A stretch of DNA of 64,000 nucleotides from Chondrosia reniformis (Eukaryota > Porifera > Demospongiae > Chondrillida > Chondrillidae), in NCBI GenBank assembly GCA_947172415.1, contig OX359196.1:3040501-3104500 (forward strand), read 5' to 3'. The notes beneath the pieces were generated by a model that had not been told where the DNA came from, did not search any database, and worked only from the letters and a program-made list of their open reading frames with translations. Below, piece by piece: positions 49,210 through 59,983 of the stretch (the first letter of the stretch is position 1; every line of letters starts with the position of its first letter). The position numbers were made by a program, and so were the translations under genes.

Positions 49210-51911
49210 TGTGTACATAAAACTACAAGTACCAGTTGTATGTACTTGTTGTATTTACTAGTTTATGTACTAGTTGTACAGAGAAGATGTATGTACTAGT
49301 TATATGTACTAGTAACTTTCAGTATATACTAGTGGTATGTATTAGTTGTTTGAATTAGTTGTATGTAGTTTTATGTACTAATTGTATGTACTAGTTGTAT
49401 GTACTAATTGTTTGAACTAGTTGTATGTAGTTATATGTACAACTTGTATGTATTAGTTGTGTGTAATTTTTGCTTGTACAGTTATATTTACTAGTTTGAG
49501 TTACTTGTTTTATGTACTAGTTGTATATACTAGTAACTAGATGTATGTGCTTGTTGTATTTATTAGTTGAATGTACTGGTTGTATGTACTAGTTTTATGT
49601 ACTAGTTTTATGTACTTGCTTTATATGTGTTTTAGGAAGTTGTTTTCACTAGTTTTATGGACTAGTTGTATGTACTAGATGTATGTACTAGTTGTATGAA
49701 TTAATGTTATGTAGTAGTTGTATGTACTAGTAGTTAGTTGTATTTACTAGTGGTATGTACTAGTTGTATGTATTAGTTGCATGTACTAGGTGTATGAAAG
49801 AGTAGCACTCTGTATTTACTAGTTGTAAGTACTAGCTGTATGGACAATTTGTATGTAGTTATATGGACTAGTTGTATGTACTAGTTTTGTGTAATTGTTG
49901 TATCCACTTGTTATATGTACTAGTTGTAAATTCTAGCTGTATGTACCATTTATATGTACTAGTTGTATGTACTAGTTGTATGTACTAGTTGTACATACTA
50001 GTAACTAGTTGTATATATTCATTGTATGTACTAGTTCTATGTACTAGTTTTATGCATAAGCTGTATGTCCTAATTTTTTTACTAGTTTTATGTACTCGTT
50101 GTTTGAACTAGTTGAATATAGTTATATGTACTACTTGTATATACTATTTGGGTGAAATTTTTGTATGTACTAGTTATATTTACTAGCTGAAGTTACTAGG
50201 TTTATGTACTCGTTGTATGTACAAGTTGTATGTACTAGTATCTAGATGTATGTATTAGTTGTATGTACTAGTTGAATGTACTAGTTGTATGTACTAGTTG
50301 TATATATGTTCTAGTAAGTAGTTGTATGTACTAGTTATATGTACTAATTGTATGTACTAGCTGTATGGACTAGTGTATGTACTAATTGTATGTACTAGTT
50401 GTGTGTACTCATTGTTTGAACTAGTTGTATGTAGTTATATGTACTACTTGTATGTACTAGTTGTGTGTATTTTTCGTATGTACTAGTAACTAGATGTATG
50501 TACTTGTTGTATGTACTTGTTGAATGTTCTAGTTGTATGTACGAGTTGTATGTACTTGTTGTAAATGTGTTCTAGTAAGTAGTTGGACGCACTAGTTATA
50601 TGTACTAGTTTTATGAACTAGATGTATGTACTAGTTGAACGTACAAATATTATGTCCTAGGAGTATGTACTAGTAGTTAGTTGTATTTACTAGTTGTATG
50701 TACTAGTTGTATGTATTAGTTGTATGTACTAGGTGTATGAAGGTGTAACAATCTGTATTTACTAGTTGTAAGTACTAGCTGTATTTAAAATTTGTATGTA
50801 GTTATATGTACTACTTGTATGTACTAGTTGTGTGCAATTTTTGTATGTACTAGTTATATGTACTAGTTTGAGTTACTTGTTTTATGTACTAGTTGTATAT
50901 ACTAGTAACTAGATGTATGTGCTTGTTGTATTTATTAGTTGAATGTACTGGCTGTAGGTACTAGTTGTATGTAATATTAACAAACTATATTTACTAAGTT
51001 AATGTACTAGTTGTATGTAGTAGTGGTAAGTACTAGTTATTAGTTGCATGTACTGGTTATTTGTAATAATTCTATGAACTAGTTGTATGTACTAGTGTAT
51101 GCATTAGGAATAATCTGTATTTACTAATTCTGTGTACTAGTTGTAGGTACTAGTTGTGTGTATATAATTTTAATAATACTAGTTGTATATACTAGTTGTG
51201 TGACATTGTTTTATGTACTAGTTATACGTACTAGTTGTAGGTACTAGCTGTATGTACTAGTTATATGTACTAGTTGTATGTACTAGTTGTATGTTTTAGT
51301 TGTAAATATGTACTAGTAACTAGTTGTATGTACTAGTTGTATGTACTAGTTCTCTGTATTAGTTTTAAGTACTAGTTGCAGGAAATTGATGTATTTACTA
51401 GTGTTATGTACCAGTTGTATGTACTAGTTGTATGAAATAGCTGTATGTACTAGTCATATGTACTCGTGGTATATAATAGTTGTATGTACGAGTTGTATGT
51501 ACTGGTAACTAGTTGTATGTACTAGCTGCGTGTACTAGTTGTAGGTAGTTATATATACTACTTGTATGTACTAGTTGTGCACATTTTTTGTATACTAGTT
51601 AAATTTACTAGTTGTAGCTACTAGTTTTATGCAGTAGTTGAATGTACTAATAACTAAATGTGTGTAGTTATTGTATGTACTAGTTGTATGTTCTAGTTGT
51701 ATTTACTAGTTTTATGTACTAGCTGTATGTACTAGCTGTATGTACTAATTGTATATACTAGTTGTATGTACTAGTAAATAGTTGCCTGTACTAGTTATAT
51801 GTACTAGTTGTATGTACTAGTTGTGTGTAATTGTTTTATGTAATTGTTATATGTACTAGTTGTATGTCATAATTGTATATTTTAATTGTATGTACTAGTA
51901 AGTAGTTGCAT
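49210..51911 (+). repeat. 13-bp satellite, forward polarity
   Basis: Forward array. A block with TAGTTTGAGTTACTTG followed by GTAACTAGATGTATGTGCTTG recurs near 49494, 50866, 57656 and 61624, indicating irregular higher-order blocks across the right half of the window. Confidence 0.94.
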
Positions 51912-52058
51912 GAAAAATCTAATATACCATTTTCCTACATGCTACATGCCTATTCCGTAAAAAGAGCCTATGGGGGAACTAAACCTAAAGAGAGCTTTAG
52001 ATGAAGATCCAGGAGTCTTTTTTTCCTTCTTTTCCCTTCTTTCATCTTCTTCTCCACT

Positions 52059-52104
52059 GGGTAAGACAGCCGTTTCTGGGAATTCCACGCTTCATCAGTG
52101 ATCC
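52059..52104 (-). ncRNA. Hammerhead-like relic in the Naiad fragment
   Basis: The core words CTGATGA and GAAAC and the ACGGCTGTC stretch are kept. Stem II has a second mismatch (GCG against CCC) and stem I pairs at only ~4 of 6 positions. Conservation without pairing argues for a relic. Confidence 0.25.
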
Positions 52105-52175
52105 TGGGAGTCTTTGTCTTTTTCTTTATCTTGATCTTCTGTGAATCCTTGGCTCTCTATGCTAAATCTAGGGGT

Positions 52176-52202
52176 CTTATATACACTATTTTGGCGCCAA
52201 AA
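52176..52202 (-). promoter_or_regulatory. TATA-like box and E2F-like palindrome, second copy
   Basis: TTTTGGCGCCAAAA at 52189-52202 and TATATAAG at 52176-52183 on the minus strand, in the same arrangement as in the larger Naiad copy. Confidence 0.45.
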
Positions 52203-52432
52203 GTTAAATAAAGTTTTAACTAAGACACATGATGAAATTTAATTTGATAAAAGGAATATAGGTCCAATTAATTTTATGAATTAATTATAAATCTATTAGT
52301 AATCTTGCGTATAGGTTAAACAGACTCAGCATAACTATAGACACAAGTAGGACATATTACATAAGTCTACCCTTAGGTCTTCTAGTAGTAACATTTCTTT
52401 GGAGGTGGGGTAACACAATATGGGGTAACACA

Positions 52433-54060
52433 TGTACTTGTTATATGTACTTGTTGTATGTACTGGTTTTGTGTAATTGCTGTATCCACTTGTTATATGT
52501 ACTAGTTGTATGTTCTAGCTGTATGTACCAGTTATATGTACTACTTGTATGTACTAGTTGTCTGTACTAGTTGTACACACTGGTAACTAGTTGTATGTAT
52601 TAGTTGTGTGTACTAGTTGTATGTATTAGTTGTATGTACTAGTTGTATGTATTAGTTGTATGTACTAGTTGTATGTACTAGTTCTATGTACTAGGTTTAT
52701 GCATAAGCTGTATGTCCTAATGTTTTTACTAGTTTTATGTACTCGTTGTTTGAACTAGCTGAATGTAGTTATATGTACTACTTGTATGTACTAGTTGGGT
52801 GTAAGTTTTGTATGTACTAGTTATATTTACTAGTTGTAGTTACTAGTTTTATGTTCTCGTTGTATGTACAAGTTGTATGTACTAGTATCTAGATGTATGT
52901 ATTAGTTGTATGTACTAGTTGTATGTAATAATTGTATGTACCAGATGTATATACTAGGTGTAAGAACTAGTAACAATCTGTATTTAAAAGTTGTATGTAC
53001 TAGTTGTAAGTAATTATATGTACTAGTTGTGTTTACTATTTGTGTGAACTTGTGGTATGTACTAGTTATATGTACTTGTTGTATGTACTAGTTGTATGTA
53101 CTAGTTGCATGTAATAATTGTATGTACCAGATGTATATACTAGGTGTAAGAACCAGTAACAATCTGTATTTACTAGTTGTAGGGACTAGTTGCATGTACT
53201 TGTTTTATGTAGTAGTTGTATTTCCGTACTAGTTGTAAGAACTAGTAAGTAGTTGCATGTACTGGTTATATGTAACAGTTGTATGAACTATATAGTTGTA
53301 TGTACCAGGTGTATGTACTAGTAACAATCTGTATTTACTAATTGTATATACTAGTTGTATGTAATAATGTGTACTAGTTTTATGTGCTGGTTGTATGAAA
53401 TTGTTGTATCCACTTGTTATATGTACTAGTTGTATGTACTAGTTGGATGTACTAGTTACTAGATGTATGTACTAGTTGTATGTACTAGTACTATGTGTAA
53501 AATAGTTTTATGTACTAGTTGTGTGAAATTGATGTATGTACTAGTTATATGTACTCATTGTATGTACTAGCTATATGTACTAGTTATATGGACTAGTTGT
53601 ATGTATTAGCTGTATGTACTAGTTGTATATACTAGTTGTATGTACTAGTTATATACGAGTTGTAAGTACTAGTTGTATGTACTAGTTGTATGTACTTGTT
53701 GTATATGTGTTCTAGTAAGTAGTTTTATGCACTAATTTTATTTACTAGTTGTATGTACTAGATGTATGTACTAGTTGGATGTTCTATTGTATGTAGTAGT
53801 TGAATGAACTAGTAAAATGTTGCATGTTCTAGTTATATGGACTAGTTTTTTGAACTAGTTGTATATACTTGTTGTATATTTGAACTAGTTATATGTACTA
53901 GTTGTTTGTACTGGCTGTAAATAGTAGGTGTATCTACTAGTAACTCTCTGTATTTACTAGTTGAATGTTTTAGTTGTATGTACTAGTACATAGTTGTATG
54001 TACTAGTACATAGTTGTATGTACTAATTGTATTTACTAGTTGTATTTACTAGTTGTGTGT
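52433..54060 (+). repeat. 13-bp satellite, forward polarity
   Basis: Forward array with several AACAATCTGTATTTACTA blocks (near 52972, 53160, 53323). Confidence 0.94.
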
Positions 54061-54245
54061 AGAAAAAATAGGGGAACTTTAAGATCTAAAGCCGATCTTA
54101 AAGCATCGATGTCATCATCATTTAACTCTGGCTATTACCCCGGCCCACTCATGTCCCCTGAGGAGCGCAATGAGCTAATGGACGAAACCGAAGTTCGCTT
54201 GATGGGAACCGGAGTCTCCCCCTAGCCACTCAAAAAGATGCTCGA

Positions 54246-54290
54246 GCCATAGACAGCTGTTTCGTCCTTATTAGGACTCATCAGTATGGC
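54246..54290 (-). ncRNA. Type I hammerhead ribozyme
   Basis: Minus-strand order: GCCATA (stem I), CTGATGA (54278-54284), GTCC-TAATAA-GGAC (stem II, four perfect pairs), GAA, ACAGCTGT (54253-54260, stem III), C (54252), TATGGC (stem I, six perfect pairs with GCCATA). All conserved core bases are present, and the predicted cut is after GTC, between 54252 and 54251. Stem III is an eight-base self-complementary palindrome with no loop, so a monomer cannot close it well. Such hammerheads in animal retroelements act as dimers. The ribozyme would cut transcripts at unit boundaries. Confidence 0.92.
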
Positions 54291-54375
54291 GTACGATGGA
54301 AGTTAGAGTGGATAGTCTGCTAATAAGAACTCCCAGAAGCTAAAAAGCTTGTGGTTTCCTTAACAGCAGATATCC

Positions 54376-54451
54376 GATACAGCCTAAGGTGTGGCTGACC
54401 ACTATTATGTTTTTTTCCATACTAGTGGTCAGCCACACTTATGGCTGTATC
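54376..54451. repeat. Large imperfect hairpin near the ribozyme
   Basis: Arms 54376-54404 and 54423-54451 pair as 9 bp (GATACAGCC/GGCTGTATC), a 4x4 internal loop, then 16 bp (GTGTGGCTGACCACTA and its complement) around an 18-nt loop. On the ribozyme strand it lies upstream of the hammerhead. Confidence 0.85.
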
Positions 54452-54463
54452 CCATCCATTACG

Positions 54464-54741
54464 TACTAGTTCTATGTAGTTGCATGTATGTACTGGTAAC
54501 AATCTTTATTTAAATATTGTTTGGACTTGTTGTATGTACTAGTTGTTTGTAATTATATGTACCAGTTGTATGTACTAATTGTGTGATATTGTTATATGTA
54601 CTAGTTATATGTACTAGTTGTAGGTACTAGCTGTATGTACTAGTTATATGTACTAGTTGGATGTACTAGCTGTATGTACTAGTTGGATTGTACTAGTAAC
54701 TAGTTGTATGTACAAATTTTATGTACTAGTTCCATGCGCAT
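54464..54741 (+). repeat. 13-bp satellite, forward polarity
   Basis: Short forward array between two insertions. Confidence 0.92.
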
Positions 54742-56021
54742 GTGTGACATGTCCACAAATTTCTGATTTTTCTAAATCGTCTTATTAGCGCTTTCAGCGG
54801 TGTCACATTCCAGGCGGAAGTGTCTCTAGCATGTGACCTGCGCGTGAAGCGGAGCACCAGCCACTGAAACGTCACGAGTCATCACTAGTCGTTACGATGT
54901 TAAATTATCAATTGTGAAAACTTATGAGCAATTTATATAGTATAGTGGAGGAAGGCCAACGACGGAGGAAGGCCAATAAAGGCCTACGTGACCGAAACGT
55001 TCTATTTTTCTTTTGATTATACTACGTTAATAATCAAAAGAAGAATAGAACGTTTTTCTTTTGATTACACTACGTTAATAATCAAAAAAGAATAGAACGT
55101 TTCTGTCACGTAAGCCTTAATTCCTCAGCTATTATTAACGTATTATAATAGCTGAGGAATTAAGGCTTACGTGACCGAAACGTTCTATTTTCTTTTGATT
55201 ATACTTCGTTAATTGCTCATACATTTTCGCCATTGATAATTACATAGATATTAGTAGACATGCAATATGCTTACTGTTTCCACTTACCTCTTACAACAAC
55301 AATAAACTCCGATCAAAGAAACTGTATCGCTACCGAGAAGCCTTACTTGACATATCAACTTCGGAAGTCTAATGTTTGTACCAAATATTTGGGTGCATAT
55401 TAAACATCATAAGACGTCATTGTATGATGGCTCAGCTATACTACTAATTTTGGCTGACAATCACGTGACAATACCATTACTCGAAGGAGAAGAGACAAAT
55501 GGAAAACGAACCGATTATTAGACAGTGGAGAATTGTATATCTAACCATTTTTTGACATCAATCTCTTCAGTAAGTAACAGCCTAAAAGTTGTATGTATAC
55601 TCCTGGAATATTCCCTTGTTTAACTGAGATATTAAGTACTAGAGGCACCTGATAAAGGTACGAAAATACGTTTTCGATTATAATTTAAAAAGTAAAGGGA
55701 ATTTAAAAGGAGTGTACATACAATCGTTAGATATCATTATCCTTCATAGGTTGGTGTCACCATTTATTCTATATTCGTATTTTCCACTGTCTAATAAAAC
55801 ATTTTTGGCGATTTGGCACCTATCACTTACGGCCGCTTACGTTCTCCTTTAAGCCTGCAATCGTGACGCTCTTGTAGCCAAACTATTAAGGAAGAATAGC
55901 GCTTCAATTCTATATAATTTGTTTAGTGATACGATGTTTCTAAAGTAAAATAGAATAAATTAAGAAGAGTGTTAGTTAGCGACTTTTATCGAAAATTTCC
56001 GGAAGTATGGACATGTTCCAC
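54742..56021. mobile_element. Palindrome-rich, DNA-transposon-like element, non-autonomous
   Basis: About 1.28 kb of unique sequence in satellite. The ends are weakly inverted: GTGTGACATGTCCA on the left and the complement of GTGGAACATGTCCA on the right (12 of 14 positions). There is no clear target duplication. The left third is full of nested palindromes with repeated ACGTGACCGAAACGTTCTAT and TTTTGATTA...TAATCAAAA hairpins. The remainder (55210-56000) is AT-rich with no frame over 60 codons and no recognised family. It could also be several nested insertions. Confidence 0.5.
55091..55189. repeat. 44-bp-arm hairpin
   Basis: Inner arms 55105-55135 and 55145-55175 are perfect complements (31 bp, loop 9 nt). 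After one mismatch (55104/55176) pairing continues 13 bp outward to 55091 and 55189. CTGAGGA (55152-55158) and GAAAC (55177-55181) lie 18 nt apart on the right arm, a faint hammerhead-core resemblance. Confidence 0.85.
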
Positions 56022-57932
56022 TAGCGTGTATTAGTTTTATGTACTAGTTGTATGTACTAGGTGTATCTAGTATTAATAAACTATATTTACTAAGTTTATG
56101 TACTAGTTGTATGTAGTAGTGGTAAGTACTAGTAATTAGTTGCATGTACTGGTTATTTGCAATAATTGTTTGAACTAGTTGTTATGTATTAGTGTATGCA
56201 TTAGTAATAATCTGTATTTACTAATTCTGTGTACTAGTTGTATGTACTAGTTGTATGTATATAATTATATGTACTAGTTGTATATACTAGTTGTGTGACA
56301 TTGTTTTATGTACTAGTTATACGTACTAGTTGTAGGTACTAGTTGTATGTACTAGTTGTATGTACTAGTTGTAGGTACTAGTTGTATGTACTAGTTGAAT
56401 GTATTAGGTGTATATATGTACTAGTAACTAGTTCTCTGTATTAGTTTTAAGTACTAGTTGAAGGAAATTGATGTATTTACAAGTTTTATGTACTAGTTGT
56501 ATGTACTAGCTATATATACTAGTTATAGGTCCTAGTTGTATGTACTAGTTGTATGAAATAGCTGTATATATTAGTTATAGGTCCTAGTTGTATGTACTAG
56601 TTGTATGAAATAGCTGTATATATTAGTTATATGTCCTAGTTGTATGTACTAGTTGTATGTACTAGTTGTATGAAATAGCTGTATGTACTAGTTATATGCA
56701 CTAGTTGTATATAATAGTTGTATGTACTAGTTGTATGTACTTGTAACTAGTTGTATGTACTAGCTGTGTGTACTAGTTGTATGTAGTTATATATACTACT
56801 TGTATGTACTAGTTGTGTGGATTTTTTGCATACTAGTTAAATTTTACTAATTGTAGCTACTAGTTTTATGTAGTAGTTGAATATACTAATAACTAAATTT
56901 GTGTAGTAATTGTATGTACTAGTTGTATGTTCTAGTTGTATTTACTAGTTGTATGTACTAGTTGTATGTACTAATTGTATATACTAGTTGTATGTACTAG
57001 TAAATAGTTGCCTGTGCTAGTTATATGTACTTGTTATATGTAAAAGCTGTATGTACTAGTTATATATATTAGTTGTATGTACTTTTTGTATGTATTAGTT
57101 TTATGTGCTAGTTGTATTAACTAGTTCTATGTCCTAGTTTTATATACGAGCTTTATGTACTATTTGTATGTACTAGTAATGTGTCCTAGTTGTAGTACTA
57201 GTTGTATGTAATATATAGTGGCATGTAGTGGTTGTACGCACTAGTTGTAAGTACCAGTTGTATGTACTTGTACTATTTACTAGTTTTATGTACTAGTTGT
57301 ATCTAGTTATTTATACGTACTGGTTGTGTGGTACTAGTTGTGTGCAATTGTTGTATGTACTAGTTGTATGTACTAGTTGATATAGTAGTTGTATGTTGAT
57401 ATATATATTTACTAGTTGTGTGTACTAATTGTATGTATATACTAGTTGTATATACTAGTTATATGTACTAGTTGTATGTACTTATCTGTACTAGTTTTAT
57501 GTACTAGTTGTACGCAGAAGTTGTATGTACTAGTTATATGTACTAGTATATACTAGTTGTATGTATTAGTTCTTTGAATTAGTTGTATGTAGTTGTATTT
57601 ACTACTTGTATGTACTAATTGTGTGTATTTTTTGTAAGTACTAGTTATATTTACTAGTTTGAGTTACTTGGTTTATGTACTAGTTGTATATACTAGTAAC
57701 TACATGTATGTGCTTGTTGTATTTATTAGTTGAATGTACTGGTTGTATGTACTAGTTGTATGTACTAGTTTTAGGTACTAGTTTTATGTACTTGCTTTAT
57801 ATGTGTTGTAGGAAGTTGTGTGCACTACTTAATGGACTAGTTGTAAGTACTAGATGTATATACTAGTTGGACATACTAGTAACTAGTTGTATGTATTCAT
57901 TGTATGTACTATATATTTCTATATACTAGTTC
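56022..57932 (+). repeat. 13-bp satellite, forward polarity
   Basis: Forward array. Near 56510-56640 a ~60-bp block (TATAGGTCCTAGTTGTATG...GAAATAGCTGTATATATTAG) is repeated in tandem about three times. Confidence 0.94.
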
Positions 57933-58312
57933 TACCGTAGTTCAGGAAATTTTCGTTGTTAAAATATTTTCGTGGTTGGCTCAAACCAGGAAAATATTTT
58001 AACACGAAATATTTTTAACAACGAATAATAACACGTTGCACAATCTACGTATATATGTAAACGCAACACAGCTGAGCGCGGCCAAAATGGCTCTACTGCG
58101 ATACCTGTAGCGCAAGGACAGTTTACCGGACCCAAAGGGCTCACTTTCGTGAAAGCCGCGAACACAGAGATCCCTTTCGTAATCCTCTATTTCTCAACGT
58201 AATTACGTAACGGGTATAAATTTTCGTGGTAGCCCCCAGACCACGAAAAATTTTAACAAGAAAATTTTTTCCACGAATATTTCCGAACACGAAAATTTCC
58301 GGAACTACGGTA
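57933..58312. mobile_element. MITE with TA target duplication
   Basis: Terminal inverted repeats of 24 bp with one mismatch: TACCGTAGTTC...ATTTTCGT at the left, its complement at the right. Counting TA as the duplicated target, the element is CCGTAG...CTACGG. Removing it with one TA leaves CTAGTTCTATGTACTAG, a normal satellite unit, so insertion into TA is well supported. TA targets suggest Tc1/mariner-type mobilisation. Subterminal palindromes are present (TTCGTTGTTAAAATATTTTC against its complement near 58000-58026, and TTTTCGTGG...CCACGAAAA near 58217-58250). No transposase. Confidence 0.85.
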
Positions 58313-59599
58313 TGTACTAGTTCTATGCATAAGCTGTATGTCCCAATTTTTTAAACTAGTTTTATGTACTAGTTGTTTGAACTAGTTGAATGTAGTTATA
58401 TGTACTACTTGTATGTACTAGTTGGGTGTAATTTTTGTATTTACTAGTTATATTTACTAGGTGTAGTTAGTAGTTTTATGTACTCGTTGTATGTACAAGT
58501 TGTATGTGCTAGTAGCAAGATGTATGTATTAGTTGTATATGTTAGAAGTATGTACAAGATTTATGTACTAGTATCTAGATGTATGTATTAGTTATATGTA
58601 CTAGTTGTATGTACTAGTTGTATTTCTAGTAAGTAGTTGTATGTACTAGTTATATTTACTAATTGTGTGTACTAGAGGTATGGACTAGTGTATGTACTAA
58701 TTGTATGTACTAGTTGTATGTACTAGTAACTATGAGAATATACTAGTGGTATGTACTAGGAACTAGATGTATGTACTTGTTGTATGTGCTACTTGTATGT
58801 ACTTGTTGTATATGTGTTCTAGTAAGTAGTTGGATGCACTAGTTATATGTACTAGTTTTATGAACTAGATGTATGTACTAATTGAATGTACAAACTTTAT
58901 GTACTAGTAGTATGTACTAGTGGTTAGCTGTATTTACTAGTTGTATGTTCTAGTTGTATGTATTAATTGTATGTACTAGATGTATGAAGGAGTAACAATC
59001 TGTATTTTCTAGTTGTAAGTACTAGCTGTATGGACAATTTGTATGTAGTCATATGGACTAGTTGTTTGTATTAGTTGTGTGTAATTGTTGTATCTACTTG
59101 TTATATGTACTAGTTGTATGTTCTAGCTGTATGTACTAGTTGTATGTACCAGTTGTACATACTAGTTGTACATACTAGTAAATAGTTGTATATATTAGTT
59201 GTATGTACTAGTTCTATGTACTAGTTTTTTGTATAAGCTGTATGTACTAGTTATATTACTAGTTGTGGTTACTAGGTTTATGTACTAGTTATATGAACTA
59301 ATTGTATGTACTAATTGTGTGTAATTGTTGTATGTATTACTTATATTTACTAGTTGTAGTTACTAGTTGTATGTAGTAGTAACTAATTGTATGTACTACT
59401 TGTATGTACATGTTGTATATACTAGTAGTATGGACTAGTTGTATGTACAAGTTGTCTGTACTAATTGTATATACTAGTTACTAGTTTTATGTTCTGGTTG
59501 TATGTAGTAGTTCTATGTACTATTTTTTTATACTAGATGTATGTACTAGTTGTATGTAGTTATAGGTACTACTGGTATGTTCTAGTTGTGTGTATTTTT
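58313..59599 (+). repeat. 13-bp satellite, forward polarity
   Basis: Forward array resuming in register after the MITE. Confidence 0.94.
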
Positions 59600-59983
59600 A
59601 GGGGCTGCCACAGGCAGCGCCCTCTATTGTGTTCATAACGCAATTTATGTATGGCTTCATGTTACGTATATATATATATATTTAATACGAGTTCATACGC
59701 AACTATTATAACACATTTTATATGTCAATATATGTATGATACGAGTTCATATGAAACTATTATAACACTTAATTTATACGTCAATACATCCTTTTGCAAA
59801 TGGCGGCGTTCAGGAAGATTTAGTTAATGAAGCTTTTCTATCATTATTTATAATTTCAGGACGCTTAAAGGTTCTCAATTGTTAGGATTAAGAATGATAT
59901 ATCAAAGCCCAACGATGCGGCCAAGTAGATTGAGTAAATTCAGGGGGTGGCAGCCCCACGAGGTTTTAAACTCGAACTACTTC
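59600..59983 (+). mobile_element. Element A, full-length type copy
   Basis: About 384 bp. Inverted ends GGGGCTGCCAC (59601-59611) and GTGGCAGCCCC (59947-59957) match perfectly over 11 bp, and a tail CACGAGGTTTTAAACTCGAAC follows. A ~54-bp core with GAGTTCATAYGMAACTATTATAACAC is present twice (from 59685 and 59739). Flanks TTTT and TGTATACTAG resemble uninserted satellite near 660 and 2650. MITE-like, but the tail outside the inverted repeat is unexplained. No coding frame. Confidence 0.72.

Larger units (their letters stand above)
51912..52432 (-). mobile_element. Naiad 3'-end fragment
   Basis: A 521-bp second copy of the 3' region of the element at 17169. It has the same 3' terminus (GAAAAATCTAA on the + strand) and runs through the UTR into the last ~35 codons of the reverse transcriptase, where it is cut in TAACACA. 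The last sense codon is ATG rather than ACG. It is a 5'-truncated insertion independent of the first copy, with forward satellite on both sides. Confidence 0.87.
54061..54463 (-). mobile_element. Hammerhead-bearing retroelement fragment or retrozyme-like unit
   Basis: About 400 bp of non-satellite sequence holding a canonical hammerhead (54246-54290, minus strand) and a large hairpin (54376-54451). Type I hammerheads are known in Penelope-like pseudo-LTRs and in small non-autonomous animal retrozymes, so either origin is possible. The plus strand has a 61-codon frame (54040-54225) with the segment MSSSFNSGYYPGPLMSPEER; its start lies in satellite and no family is recognised. No reverse transcriptase is present. 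Confidence 0.65.

Noticed and set aside
54040-54225. 61-codon frame in the hammerhead fragment
   Set aside because: The start is in satellite. The internal MSSSFNSGYYPG segment has ordinary coding composition but no recognised family and no partner frames. Mentioned in the fragment entry, not called as a gene.
57959-58165. 68-codon minus-strand frame in the MITE
   Set aside because: Entirely inside a short transposon with subterminal palindromes; no domain and no transposase features.
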